NCBI GenBank assembly: GCA_031378845.1
Contig: JANNES010000016.1
Span: 1 to 64,000 of the forward strand
Length of the DNA stretch: 64,000 bases
DNA from: JAJNPS01 sp031378845
GTDB lineage: Bacteria > Pseudomonadota > Alphaproteobacteria > Rhodobacterales > Rhodobacteraceae
Direction: 5' to 3'
The notes beneath the pieces are model-generated. The model saw only the letters and a program-made list of their open reading frames with translations, was not told where the DNA came from and did not search any database. The position numbers and the translations under genes were made by a program. This document shows positions 1 through 9,797 of this stretch, one piece after another. Position 1 is the stretch's first letter. Every line of letters begins with the position of its first letter.

Positions 1-885
1 CTTGCGTTCCAGCTGGGTCAGCGCGCAGCCCGCCATCGTCTCGGCCAGCGATTGCACGATCCCGCCCGCCGTCGTGACCGGGCCCATCGCGCCGCCGAGG
101 ATGAACGGCACGACCACCGCCGCCTGGTTTGCCCGCGCATAGGCGCGCAGACTGTGTGTCATCGTGCCGTCCCAGACCAGCGGCGAGTTCACATTGACAT
201 TGCCCAGGATCACGCAGTTGCGGTCCACGAAATCCGCGCCGAACACGATGCGGCACATCTCGATGCTGTCCTCAGCGCGGCTTTCAGCCGTCACCGACCC
301 CATGAAGGGCCGGTCGCTCAGCTCGATATGCGCCAGCACCATATCAAGGTGCCGCTTGTTCACCGCAATATCCGTCGGCTCGCAGATCGTTCCGCCCGAA
401 TGGTGGAAATTCGGGCTGGATTGCGCCAGCATGATGAAGTTGCGAAAGTCCTCAAGCGTCCCGAACCGCCGCCCCTTGTCCAGATCCGTCACGAACGGGC
501 TGCCATAGGCGGGCGAGAACACCACGTTCCTGCCCCCGATCCGCACCGAATTGGCCGGGTTTCGTGCAGCCTGCGTGAACTCTGCGGGGGCGGATTTCAC
601 GATCTCGCGCAGCATGCCGGGCGGGAACCTGACCAGCAAGCCCTGCACATCCGCCCCCGCGCGTCGCCAGTGTTCCAAGGCCACCGGATCATCCCGGAAC
701 TCGATCCCGGTTTCGGCCAGAACACGGTCGGCGGCGGCCTCGATCCGGATCAGGTTCTCTTCGGACAGCACGTCATAGGTCGGAATGCCCCGCACGATGT
801 AGGGCCGCCCGATGCCCCCGCCCCGTGTCGCACGCTGCTCTTGTCGTGCCTGCCGCCCCGACCGTGCCGCCTTGACCTCGTTCAT
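1..885 (-). CDS. Trimethylamine methyltransferase (MttB) family protein, N-terminal part (runs off left edge)
   Basis: An open minus-strand frame of 295 codons begins at ATG 885 and leaves the window without a stop. The N-terminus is Arg/Gln-rich and is followed by a corrinoid-methyltransferase-like TIM-barrel sequence with segments such as VLAETGIEFRDDP, GGTICEPTDIAVNKRH and GGAMGPVTTAGGIVQSLAE. Family members move a methyl group from methylated amines or betaines to a corrinoid protein. Many bacterial members lack pyrrolysine. The Pyl position of archaeal MttB (about residue 334) lies outside the window, so I cannot classify it; the visible part has no in-frame TAG. The substrate is unknown. 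It lies downstream of pgm on the same strand, separated by 149 bp that hold a hairpin repeat, so it is probably not part of the glycogen operon. Confidence 0.85.
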   Translation of the reverse strand, partial: MNEVKAARSGRQARQEQRATRGGGIGRPYIVRGIPTYDVLSEENLIRIEAAADRVLAETGIEFRDDPVALEHWRRAGADVQGLLVRFPPGMLREIVKSAPAEFTQAARNPANSVRIGGRNVVFSPAYGSPFVTDLDKGRRFGTLEDFRNFIMLAQSSPNFHHSGGTICEPTDIAVNKRHLDMVLAHIELSDRPFMGSVTAESRAEDSIEMCRIVFGADFVDRNCVILGNVNVNSPLVWDGTMTHSLRAYARANQAAVVVPFILGGAMGPVTTAGGIVQSLAETMAGCALTQLERK

Positions 886-980
886 CGCACGCCCCCTGAC
901 CGATGTGGTCAGCAGACGCCCCCGCCCGCGCCAAGGCTGCGGTCAACACGACCCCTGAAGGTCAGAATCCGCCAGTCATT

Positions 981-1022
981 CATCTTTGCGAAAGTATCCC
1001 GGGGTCCGGGGCAGAGCCCCGG
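981..1022 (-). repeat. Intergenic hairpin repeat, copy 1
   Basis: Read on the minus strand, a perfect stem CCGGGGC-TCT-GCCCCGG is followed by ACCCCGGGATACTTTC and a tail ending CAAAGATGAATG. It starts about 13 bases after the pgm stop codon. It matches five other copies in this window (6222, 17656, 27912, 31882, 45101). It could act as a terminator or 3'-end stabiliser of the glycogen mRNA, but no uridine run follows the stem directly. Confidence 0.7.
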
Positions 1023-1034
1023 CTCCGCGCCCGG

Positions 1035-2660
1035 TCAGGTGATCACGTTCGGCTCCGTCCGGTCGGTATGCGCAGCAATCCCCGCCAGCGCATGCGCTGC
1101 GCGGATCACCGGTGCCAGCGCCTCTTGCGCAGCAAGGTCAAGGCCCTCCGGTCCCGCGGCATAGCGTTCCAGATAGACCCGCAAGGTCGCGCCTTCGGTG
1201 CCGGTGCCTGACAGACGATAGACGATCCGGCTGCCACCTTCGAACATCACCCGAACGCCCTGTGCGGTGCTGAGCGACCCGTCAACCGGATCGGTATAGG
1301 CGAAATCATCCGCCGCCGCGACCGTCATCCCCTCGACCCCGCGCCCCGGCAGCCCGGACAATGACCCGCGCAGGGCCGCCATCATCGCATCAGCCTTGTC
1401 GATCGCAATCGCCTCGAAGTCATGGCGCGAATAGTAATTGCGTCCGTATTTGGCCCAATGCTCGCCCAGGATCGCGACCACCGGCTGCTTGCGCACCGCC
1501 AGAATGTTCAGCCACAGGAGGATCGCCCAAAGCCCGTCCTTTTCGCGCACGTGGTCGGACCCGGCGCCAAAGCTCTCCTCGCCGCAGATTGTCGCGCGCC
1601 CTGCATCCAGAAGGTTGCCAAAGAATTTCCACCCGGTCGGTGTCTCGTATTTGCCGATCCCCAGCGCATCGGCGACGCGGTCCGCCGCAGCCGAGGTCGG
1701 CATCGAACGCGCCACCCCCTTCAGTCCCGACTTGTAGCCGGGCGCCAGATGCGCATTCGCCGCAAGCACCGCCAAGCTGTCAGATGGCGAGACATAGATG
1801 CCCCGTCCCACCACCATGTTGCGATCGCCATCGCCGTCGCTGGCTGCCCCGAAATCGGGCGCATTTGGTCCCATCATCTCGTCCATCAGCGCCTTGGCCC
1901 AGGTCGGGTTGGGGTCGGGGTGCATGCCGCCAAAATCGGGCAAGGGCACGGCGTTGATCACGGTGCCCTTGGCCGCGCCCAGCCGGCGCTCCAGAATCTC
2001 TGTCGCATAGGGGCCGGTCACAGCGCACATGCTGTCCATGCGCATCTGACAGCCGCTGTTGAACATCGCAGCAATCGCCGGGAAATCGAACAGCGTCTCC
2101 ATCAAGGCTGCGTAATCGGCGACGGGGTCCACCACATCGACGATCATGCCGCCCAGATCGTGGCGCCCCTTGGTTGCAAGATCAACGTCATGCGCCTCCA
2201 GCATCTTGTATCCGGTGATGGTGGTGGTGCGCTGGAACATCGCTTCGGTCACGCTTTCGGGGGCCGGGCCACCGTTGGCCATGTTGAACTTGACGCCGAA
2301 ATCCTCTGTCGGACCGCCGGGATTGTGGCTGGCGGACATGATGATCCCGCCATCCGTTTTATGCAACCGGATCAGATGGCTGGCGGCGGGTGTTGACAAG
2401 ATCGCGCCCTGCCCGACTATCACCCTATGTGCCCCGTTCGCTGCCGCCATGCGCAAGATCACCTGCGCCGCGCGGTCGTTGAAATAGCGCCCGTCGCCGC
2501 CCAGAACAAAGGTCTTTCCCCCCGTGCCGACGACATCAAAGACCGCTTGCACAAAGTTTTCCAGATAATGGTGCCCCATGAACACCTGGGTCTTCTTTCG
2601 CAAACCCGATGTCCCGGGCTTTTGCCCGGCGATGGGGCTGGTGGAGATGGTGGTGATCAA
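1035..2660 (-). CDS. pgm: Phosphoglucomutase (alpha-D-glucose phosphate-specific)
   Basis: Interconverts glucose-6-phosphate and glucose-1-phosphate and so feeds GlgC. The protein is 541 aa, like enterobacterial Pgm (546). The active-site serine lies in SASHNP (about residue 111). The metal-binding loop is DGDGDRN, the sugar-binding loop GEESFGAGSD, and the C-terminal phosphate-binding segment RLSGTGTEG. TTG at 2660 is the likely start: it sits 6 nt after GGGAGGA, and its TTGA overlaps the glgX stop, so translation is probably coupled. No ATG gives a plausible N-terminus. It is the last gene of the glg operon. Confidence 0.95.
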   Translation of the reverse strand: MITTISTSPIAGQKPGTSGLRKKTQVFMGHHYLENFVQAVFDVVGTGGKTFVLGGDGRYFNDRAAQVILRMAAANGAHRVIVGQGAILSTPAASHLIRLHKTDGGIIMSASHNPGGPTEDFGVKFNMANGGPAPESVTEAMFQRTTTITGYKMLEAHDVDLATKGRHDLGGMIVDVVDPVADYAALMETLFDFPAIAAMFNSGCQMRMDSMCAVTGPYATEILERRLGAAKGTVINAVPLPDFGGMHPDPNPTWAKALMDEMMGPNAPDFGAASDGDGDRNMVVGRGIYVSPSDSLAVLAANAHLAPGYKSGLKGVARSMPTSAAADRVADALGIGKYETPTGWKFFGNLLDAGRATICGEESFGAGSDHVREKDGLWAILLWLNILAVRKQPVVAILGEHWAKYGRNYYSRHDFEAIAIDKADAMMAALRGSLSGLPGRGVEGMTVAAADDFAYTDPVDGSLSTAQGVRVMFEGGSRIVYRLSGTGTEGATLRVYLERYAAGPEGLDLAAQEALAPVIRAAHALAGIAAHTDRTEPNVIT

Positions 2661-4780
2661 GGCTTTCCTCCCCTTAGGCGGCCAGAAACCGACCTGAATA
2701 GCAACACCGACTGCGCCGGAGCCTCGATGGGTGGCACATCGGTGACCAGTTCGGGGCGCGTGGTATCGAGCAACAATTCCCACTTGCGCGCCGTCGTTGG
2801 CAAGACCAAAGGCACTGCTCCCCCCCCGTTAAAGATCGCAAAGACCGCATCCTGAATGGGCGCATCACCTTCGACGGCCATCCGCAGTTCGACGCATAGA
2901 CAGCGGAATGCCGGATCGTGCCAGTCTTCGGGGCGCGGGCGTTCACCGTCGGCACGTCGCCAGATCACGTCGGGCACGCCGTCCTTGTTCTTGTCCTGCC
3001 CATGCAGAAACCGTCGCTGGCGCAACACCGGATGCGCCGCCCTGATCGCCGCCAGCCGCCCGACAAAAACGGCAAATGTCTCATCCGCGGTCTGCCAGTT
3101 CAGCCAGCTGGTCTCGTTGTCCTGGGCATAGGCATTGTTGTTGCCGCCCTGACTGTGGCCGATCTCATCGCCTGCAAGCAGCATCGGCGCACCCTGACTG
3201 ACCATCAGCGTCGCCAAGAGATTGCGCCGCCGCAGGGCCCGCGCGGCAAGGATCGCCGCGTCCTCGGTCGGCCCCTCGACGCCCATGTTGTCGGCATGGT
3301 TATCCGCGTGCCCGTCGCGGTTCTCCTCACCATTGGCAAAGTTGCGCTTGACGGTGAAACTGGTCACGTCCGCCAGCGTGAACCCGTCATGCGCGGTGAG
3401 AAAGTTGATCGAGGTGGTCGCCGCCCGGCCCGAATGGTCGAACTTTTCGGCCGATCCCAGCAGCCGTTGTGCGAGTTCTGGCGCCATCCCCGGATCACCC
3501 CGCCAGAACCTGCGCACACCGTCGCGGTACTTGTCATTCCATTCGCGGAACGGATGCGGATAGGCCCCCAGCTGATAGCCTCCGGGGCCGATGTCCCAAG
3601 GCTCGGCAATCAGCTTGACGCGTCCCAGCACAGGGTCTTGGCGGATCGCATCAAAGAACCCGCCATTGGGATCGAAGCCGCCCGGCTCTCGCCCCAGCAC
3701 GGTTGCAAGATCAAACCGGAACCCGTCCACGCCACCGACCTCGACCCAATAGCGAAGACTGTCCATCACCATCCGCAGCACCATCGGATGCATCACGTTC
3801 AGCGTATTGCCGGTGCCGGTGTCGTTGGCATAGTTCCGCCCGCCATCGGTCAACCGGTAGTAGCTGGCATTGTCGAGCCCCCGGAACGACAGCGTGGGCC
3901 CAAAGGCGTCGCCCTCGCCGGTATGATTGTAGACGACATCCAGCATCACCTCGATCCCGGCTTGGTGCAGCCGCCCCACCATCGCGCGAAACTCCGCCAA
4001 GGCATGGCGCGACATATAGCGCGCCTCGGGGGAAAAGAAGCCAAGCGTCTGATAACCCCAGTAATTCTTGAGGCCCCGCGCAATCAGAAACCGGTCATCG
4101 ACGAATGTCTGGACGGGCAACAGCTCCACCGTGGTGATGCCAAGGCGCAAAAGATGGTCGATCACCGCGTCGGAGGCAACGCCGAGATAGGTCCCGCGCG
4201 CGCCTTGCTCGACCTGCGGATGGCGCATGGTCAGGCCCCGCACATGCGCCTCATAGATCACGGTATCGGCCCAAGGGATATGCGGGCGACGGTCCTCAAG
4301 CTTGGGCAGATCGGCCATCACCACGGCTTTCGGCACCGCAAAGGCACTGTCGCGCGCATCGAAACTCAGATCCCCGCGCGGGCTGCCGATCTTGTAGCCC
4401 ATCAGCGCATCCGACCAGCGCAAACGCCCCTCCAGCTGACGCGCATAGGGATCCAGAAGCAGCTTGTTGGGGTTGAACCGATGCCCGCGCTCCGGCGCAT
4501 AGGGGCCATGCGCCCGGTAGCCGTATACGGCCCCCGGCCCCAGACCCGACACATGGCAGTGCCAGACATCGCCGTCGCGGTCGCGCATCTCGATCCGCGC
4601 CAGTTCCTTGCGGCCGTCGGGCGAGAACAGGCAGAGCTCGATCTTTTCAGCATTGGCGGAAAACACCGCGAAGTTGACCCCTTCGCCCGTTACGCTCGAC
4701 CCCATGGGCCAAGGTCTCCCCGGTGTCAGCCCATGCCCGGCCAGCCGCGCGGGCGGTGCAGAGGTGGCATGGGCGGTCAC
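2657..4780 (-). CDS. glgX: Glycogen debranching enzyme GlgX
   Basis: Hydrolyses alpha-1,6 branches of phosphorylase-limited glycogen. It has 707 aa: an N-terminal CBM48 domain (about residues 25-125), then a GH13_11 barrel. The four GH13 motifs are visible: DVVYNH, GFRFDLA (nucleophile Asp), LIAEPWD (acid/base Glu) and LTAHDGFT. The start is GTG 4780, which overlaps the glgA stop as GTGA; the 3' end overlaps the pgm start. Its place in the operon indicates glycogen rather than maltodextrin or trehalose use. Confidence 0.95.
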   Translation of the reverse strand: MTAHATSAPPARLAGHGLTPGRPWPMGSSVTGEGVNFAVFSANAEKIELCLFSPDGRKELARIEMRDRDGDVWHCHVSGLGPGAVYGYRAHGPYAPERGHRFNPNKLLLDPYARQLEGRLRWSDALMGYKIGSPRGDLSFDARDSAFAVPKAVVMADLPKLEDRRPHIPWADTVIYEAHVRGLTMRHPQVEQGARGTYLGVASDAVIDHLLRLGITTVELLPVQTFVDDRFLIARGLKNYWGYQTLGFFSPEARYMSRHALAEFRAMVGRLHQAGIEVMLDVVYNHTGEGDAFGPTLSFRGLDNASYYRLTDGGRNYANDTGTGNTLNVMHPMVLRMVMDSLRYWVEVGGVDGFRFDLATVLGREPGGFDPNGGFFDAIRQDPVLGRVKLIAEPWDIGPGGYQLGAYPHPFREWNDKYRDGVRRFWRGDPGMAPELAQRLLGSAEKFDHSGRAATTSINFLTAHDGFTLADVTSFTVKRNFANGEENRDGHADNHADNMGVEGPTEDAAILAARALRRRNLLATLMVSQGAPMLLAGDEIGHSQGGNNNAYAQDNETSWLNWQTADETFAVFVGRLAAIRAAHPVLRQRRFLHGQDKNKDGVPDVIWRRADGERPRPEDWHDPAFRCLCVELRMAVEGDAPIQDAVFAIFNGGGAVPLVLPTTARKWELLLDTTRPELVTDVPPIEAPAQSVLLFRSVSGRLRGGKP

Positions 4781-6201
4781 GCCATCAGACCGTCATAAAG
4801 GGCGGCATACTTCGCCGCCGAGGCATCCCAGCCGACATCTTGCTTCATCGCGTTGGACTGGCATTTCGCCCACGCATTGCGGTCGGCATAAAGCACCAAC
4901 AGCCGGTCCAGCGCCTGCCCGAACGCCATCGCATCGGTTGGCTGAAAGGTGATCCCGGTGGCCACGCCCGCCCCCAATGCCGCCGGTGTCGCCGAGATCA
5001 CCGTATCGGCCAACCCCCCCACCGCCGCGACCACGGGCAAGGTGCCATAGCGCAGGCCATACATCTGCGTCAGACCACAAGGTTCGAACCGCGACGGCAC
5101 CAGCACCGCATCGGCGCCGGAAAACAGCCGGTGCGACAGTGCCTCGTCATAGCCGATCGTCACCGCGACCCGGTGGGGATAGGCCGCAGCCAGCGCCTGC
5201 ATGGCACCTTCAAGGGCAGGATCGCCCGACCCGAGCACAACCAGACCGCCGCCTCCGGCGATGAAATCGGGCATCACGACCGGCAAAAGGTCGATGCCCT
5301 TCTGGTCGGTCAACCGACTGACGACAATGGCCAATGGCCCCGGCACATCCAACCCGAATGCCTCTTGCAACGTCGCCCGCGCGCGTGACTTGCCCGTCAT
5401 GGATTTCAGACCATAAGGGATGGGCTCCGACTCGGGCGACCAGATCGCGCTATCGACCCCGTTCAGGACACCCGACACCACCAACCGCCGCGCGGCAATC
5501 ACGCCGTGCAGCCCCATCCCGTATTCGGGCCGCATCAGTTCGGCCGCATAGGTCGGCGACACCGTGGTGATCCGATCAGCGGTCACCAGCCCCGCCTTCA
5601 GGCTTGACAGTCCGCCATAATATTCCAGCGCGCCGGGATAGAACTCCGACGCGGGCAGCCGCAATTCGCCCAGCAATGTCGCGGGCGCCCAGCCCTGAAA
5701 GGCAATGTTGTGCACCGTCATCACCGACATCACGCCACCCGAGCCGTGATAGGCAAGATAGGCTGGCGCCAGCCCCGCCTGCCAGTCATGCGCGTGCAAG
5801 ATATCGGGCTTCCAGCCGTCGATGCCATCGCGCGCCAGCGTCGCCCCGACCCACGACAGCGCGGCAAAGCGCTGCGCATTGTCCGCCCAGTCACCGGCCG
5901 GTCCGCCATAGGGACCACCCTCACGGTCAAAAAGCCCCGGCGCGTCCAGCAACAGAACCTGGATGCCCCCGGCGACACCCGCATAGACCATCGCCTCCGG
6001 ACCCGACGGCAAGGCCACGGTTGCGACCTCGGCCATATCTTCGAGCATCGGGCGCAAGGGGCGGTAGGCAGGCAAGAGGACCCGCATATCCCAGCCGATC
6101 TTGCCCAGCGCGCCGGGCAGGGCGCCGACGACATCGGCCAGGCCCCCGGTCTTGATCAGCGGCACGCATTCGGATGCGACCGACAGTACTTTTCCCGGCA
6201 T
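4777..6201 (-). CDS. glgA: Glycogen synthase (ADP-glucose type)
   Basis: GT5-family enzyme that extends alpha-1,4-glucan chains from ADP-glucose. It has 474 aa, close to E. coli GlgA (477). The N-terminal KTGGLADV motif (Lys about 17) binds ADP-glucose, and the C-terminal FEPCGLTQMYGLRYG segment holds the conserved Glu of the retaining GT-B fold. ATG 6201 is preferred because GAGG lies 9 nt upstream and the protein then begins MPGKVLSVASE, as in the family. An in-frame ATG at 6210 abuts that Shine-Dalgarno sequence. The gene ends in a GTGA overlap with glgX. A hairpin repeat separates it from glgC. Confidence 0.94.
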   Translation of the reverse strand: MPGKVLSVASECVPLIKTGGLADVVGALPGALGKIGWDMRVLLPAYRPLRPMLEDMAEVATVALPSGPEAMVYAGVAGGIQVLLLDAPGLFDREGGPYGGPAGDWADNAQRFAALSWVGATLARDGIDGWKPDILHAHDWQAGLAPAYLAYHGSGGVMSVMTVHNIAFQGWAPATLLGELRLPASEFYPGALEYYGGLSSLKAGLVTADRITTVSPTYAAELMRPEYGMGLHGVIAARRLVVSGVLNGVDSAIWSPESEPIPYGLKSMTGKSRARATLQEAFGLDVPGPLAIVVSRLTDQKGIDLLPVVMPDFIAGGGGLVVLGSGDPALEGAMQALAAAYPHRVAVTIGYDEALSHRLFSGADAVLVPSRFEPCGLTQMYGLRYGTLPVVAAVGGLADTVISATPAALGAGVATGITFQPTDAMAFGQALDRLLVLYADRNAWAKCQSNAMKQDVGWDASAAKYAALYDGLMA

Positions 6202-6221
6202 TGTTCGCATCCTCACGTGCA

Positions 6222-6275
6222 ATTTCCCTTGTGCAAATACGCGACAGGGGGTCCGGGGGATGTCACATCCCCCGG
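6222..6275 (-). repeat. Intergenic hairpin repeat, copy 2 (inside glg operon)
   Basis: On the minus strand a 23-nt perfect inverted repeat (6253-6275, arms CCGGGGGATGT, one-base loop) is followed by ACCCCC and a diverged tail with TATTTGCACAAG. It lies between the glgC stop and the glgA start, so it may set the relative amounts of the two mRNA segments. The tail of this copy is the least conserved. Confidence 0.55.
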
Positions 6276-6284
6276 TCTGGCCCT

Positions 6285-7556
6285 TTATCCCAAGGCTTTG
6301 GCGCGCGCATCCAGCATGTCTTGGGTAATCAACACAATCCCGCTTTCCGTGCGCCGGAACCATTTGCCATCTTCGGCGCCATCCTGCCCGACAATCAGAC
6401 CTTCAGGAATGACCACCCCCCGGTCGATCACGCATTTGGTCAGCTCTGCCTTGCGGCCCACGATGACCTGCGGCAGTGCCACGACATATTCAAGGCTCGC
6501 ATAGGAATGCGTCCGACAGCCGGTAAACAGCAAGGAGTTGCTGACCGATGAGCCCGACACAATGCAATCGCCCGACACCAGCGACGACACGGCCGAGCCG
6601 CGCCGCGCATCGGTGTCATGGATGAACTTGGCCGGGGGCACGATTTCCGCATAGGTCCAGATCGGCCAGGCATTGTCGTAAAGATCAAGCTTCGGCACGA
6701 AATCGGTCAGGTCGATATTGGCCTGCCAGAACGCATCGATGGTTCCCACATCGCGCCAATAGGGTTCGGTCTCCAACCCGGAGGTCACACAGCTATCGGC
6801 GAACTTGTGGGCCACCGCCTTGCCATTCTTGACCACATGCGGGATCAGATCGAACCCGAAGTCATGGCTCGAATTGTCGTCCGCCATGTCCGTCAACAAA
6901 AGATCCCGCAAGAACGCCCAGTCGAAAACATAGATCCCCATCGAGGCCAGCGCATGGTCGGGATCGCCGGGGATTGCGGGCGGATCCTTGGGTTTTTCCA
7001 GAAAATCGGTAATCCGCATGGATTTATCCACATGCATGACGCCAAAGGCCGAGGCTTCCATGCGCGGCACGGTCAGACAACCGATAGTCACGTCGGCCTT
7101 GCTGTCGACATGCTCGCGTAGCATCACCTCGTAATCCATCTTGTAGATATGATCCCCGGCCAGAACCACGACGTATTTGATGCCATAGCTGTCGATGATG
7201 TCGATGTTCTGGGCCACTGCGTCGGCGGTGCCGCGATACCAGTTCACTTCGTCCATCCGCTGTGAGGCGGGCAGGATGTCCAGGTATTCGTTGCGTTCCG
7301 CGCGGAAAAAGTTCCAGCCGCGCTGACAATGGCGGATCAGGCTATGGGCCTTGTACTGGGTCGCGATCGCCATCTTGCGGATGCCGGAGTTCACCGCGTT
7401 TGACAGCGCAAAGTCGATGATCCGCGTCTTGCCGCCGAAATAGACCGCAGGTTTCGCCCGCCTGTCTGTCAACTCCTTCAGGCGGCTACCGCGCCCGCCC
7501 GCCAGCACAAAGGCCATGGCTTGCGATGACAGGCGTGCGTTGGGTCTTGGCTGCAT
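6285..7556 (-). CDS. glgC: Glucose-1-phosphate adenylyltransferase (ADP-glucose pyrophosphorylase)
   Basis: Makes ADP-glucose from glucose-1-phosphate and ATP, the committed step of glycogen synthesis. It has 423 aa (E. coli 431). The nucleotidyltransferase signature GGRGSRLKELTDRRAKPA is near the N-terminus, WYRGTADAV follows near residue 100, and the C-terminal third is a left-handed beta-helix-type regulatory domain. ATG 7556 is preceded by GGGAGGGG. Photosynthetic alphaproteobacterial enzymes are typically activated by fructose-6-phosphate or pyruvate; effector specificity cannot be read here. Confidence 0.96.
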   Translation of the reverse strand: MQPRPNARLSSQAMAFVLAGGRGSRLKELTDRRAKPAVYFGGKTRIIDFALSNAVNSGIRKMAIATQYKAHSLIRHCQRGWNFFRAERNEYLDILPASQRMDEVNWYRGTADAVAQNIDIIDSYGIKYVVVLAGDHIYKMDYEVMLREHVDSKADVTIGCLTVPRMEASAFGVMHVDKSMRITDFLEKPKDPPAIPGDPDHALASMGIYVFDWAFLRDLLLTDMADDNSSHDFGFDLIPHVVKNGKAVAHKFADSCVTSGLETEPYWRDVGTIDAFWQANIDLTDFVPKLDLYDNAWPIWTYAEIVPPAKFIHDTDARRGSAVSSLVSGDCIVSGSSVSNSLLFTGCRTHSYASLEYVVALPQVIVGRKAELTKCVIDRGVVIPEGLIVGQDGAEDGKWFRRTESGIVLITQDMLDARAKALG

Positions 7557-7598
7557 TCTTCTTTCCCCTCCCTGAGATGCGGGTTGTCCCCGCCGATC

Positions 7599-9776
<2,178 letters not shown>

Positions 9777-9797
9777 GCCCCCCCCTTTTCGCTGTGG

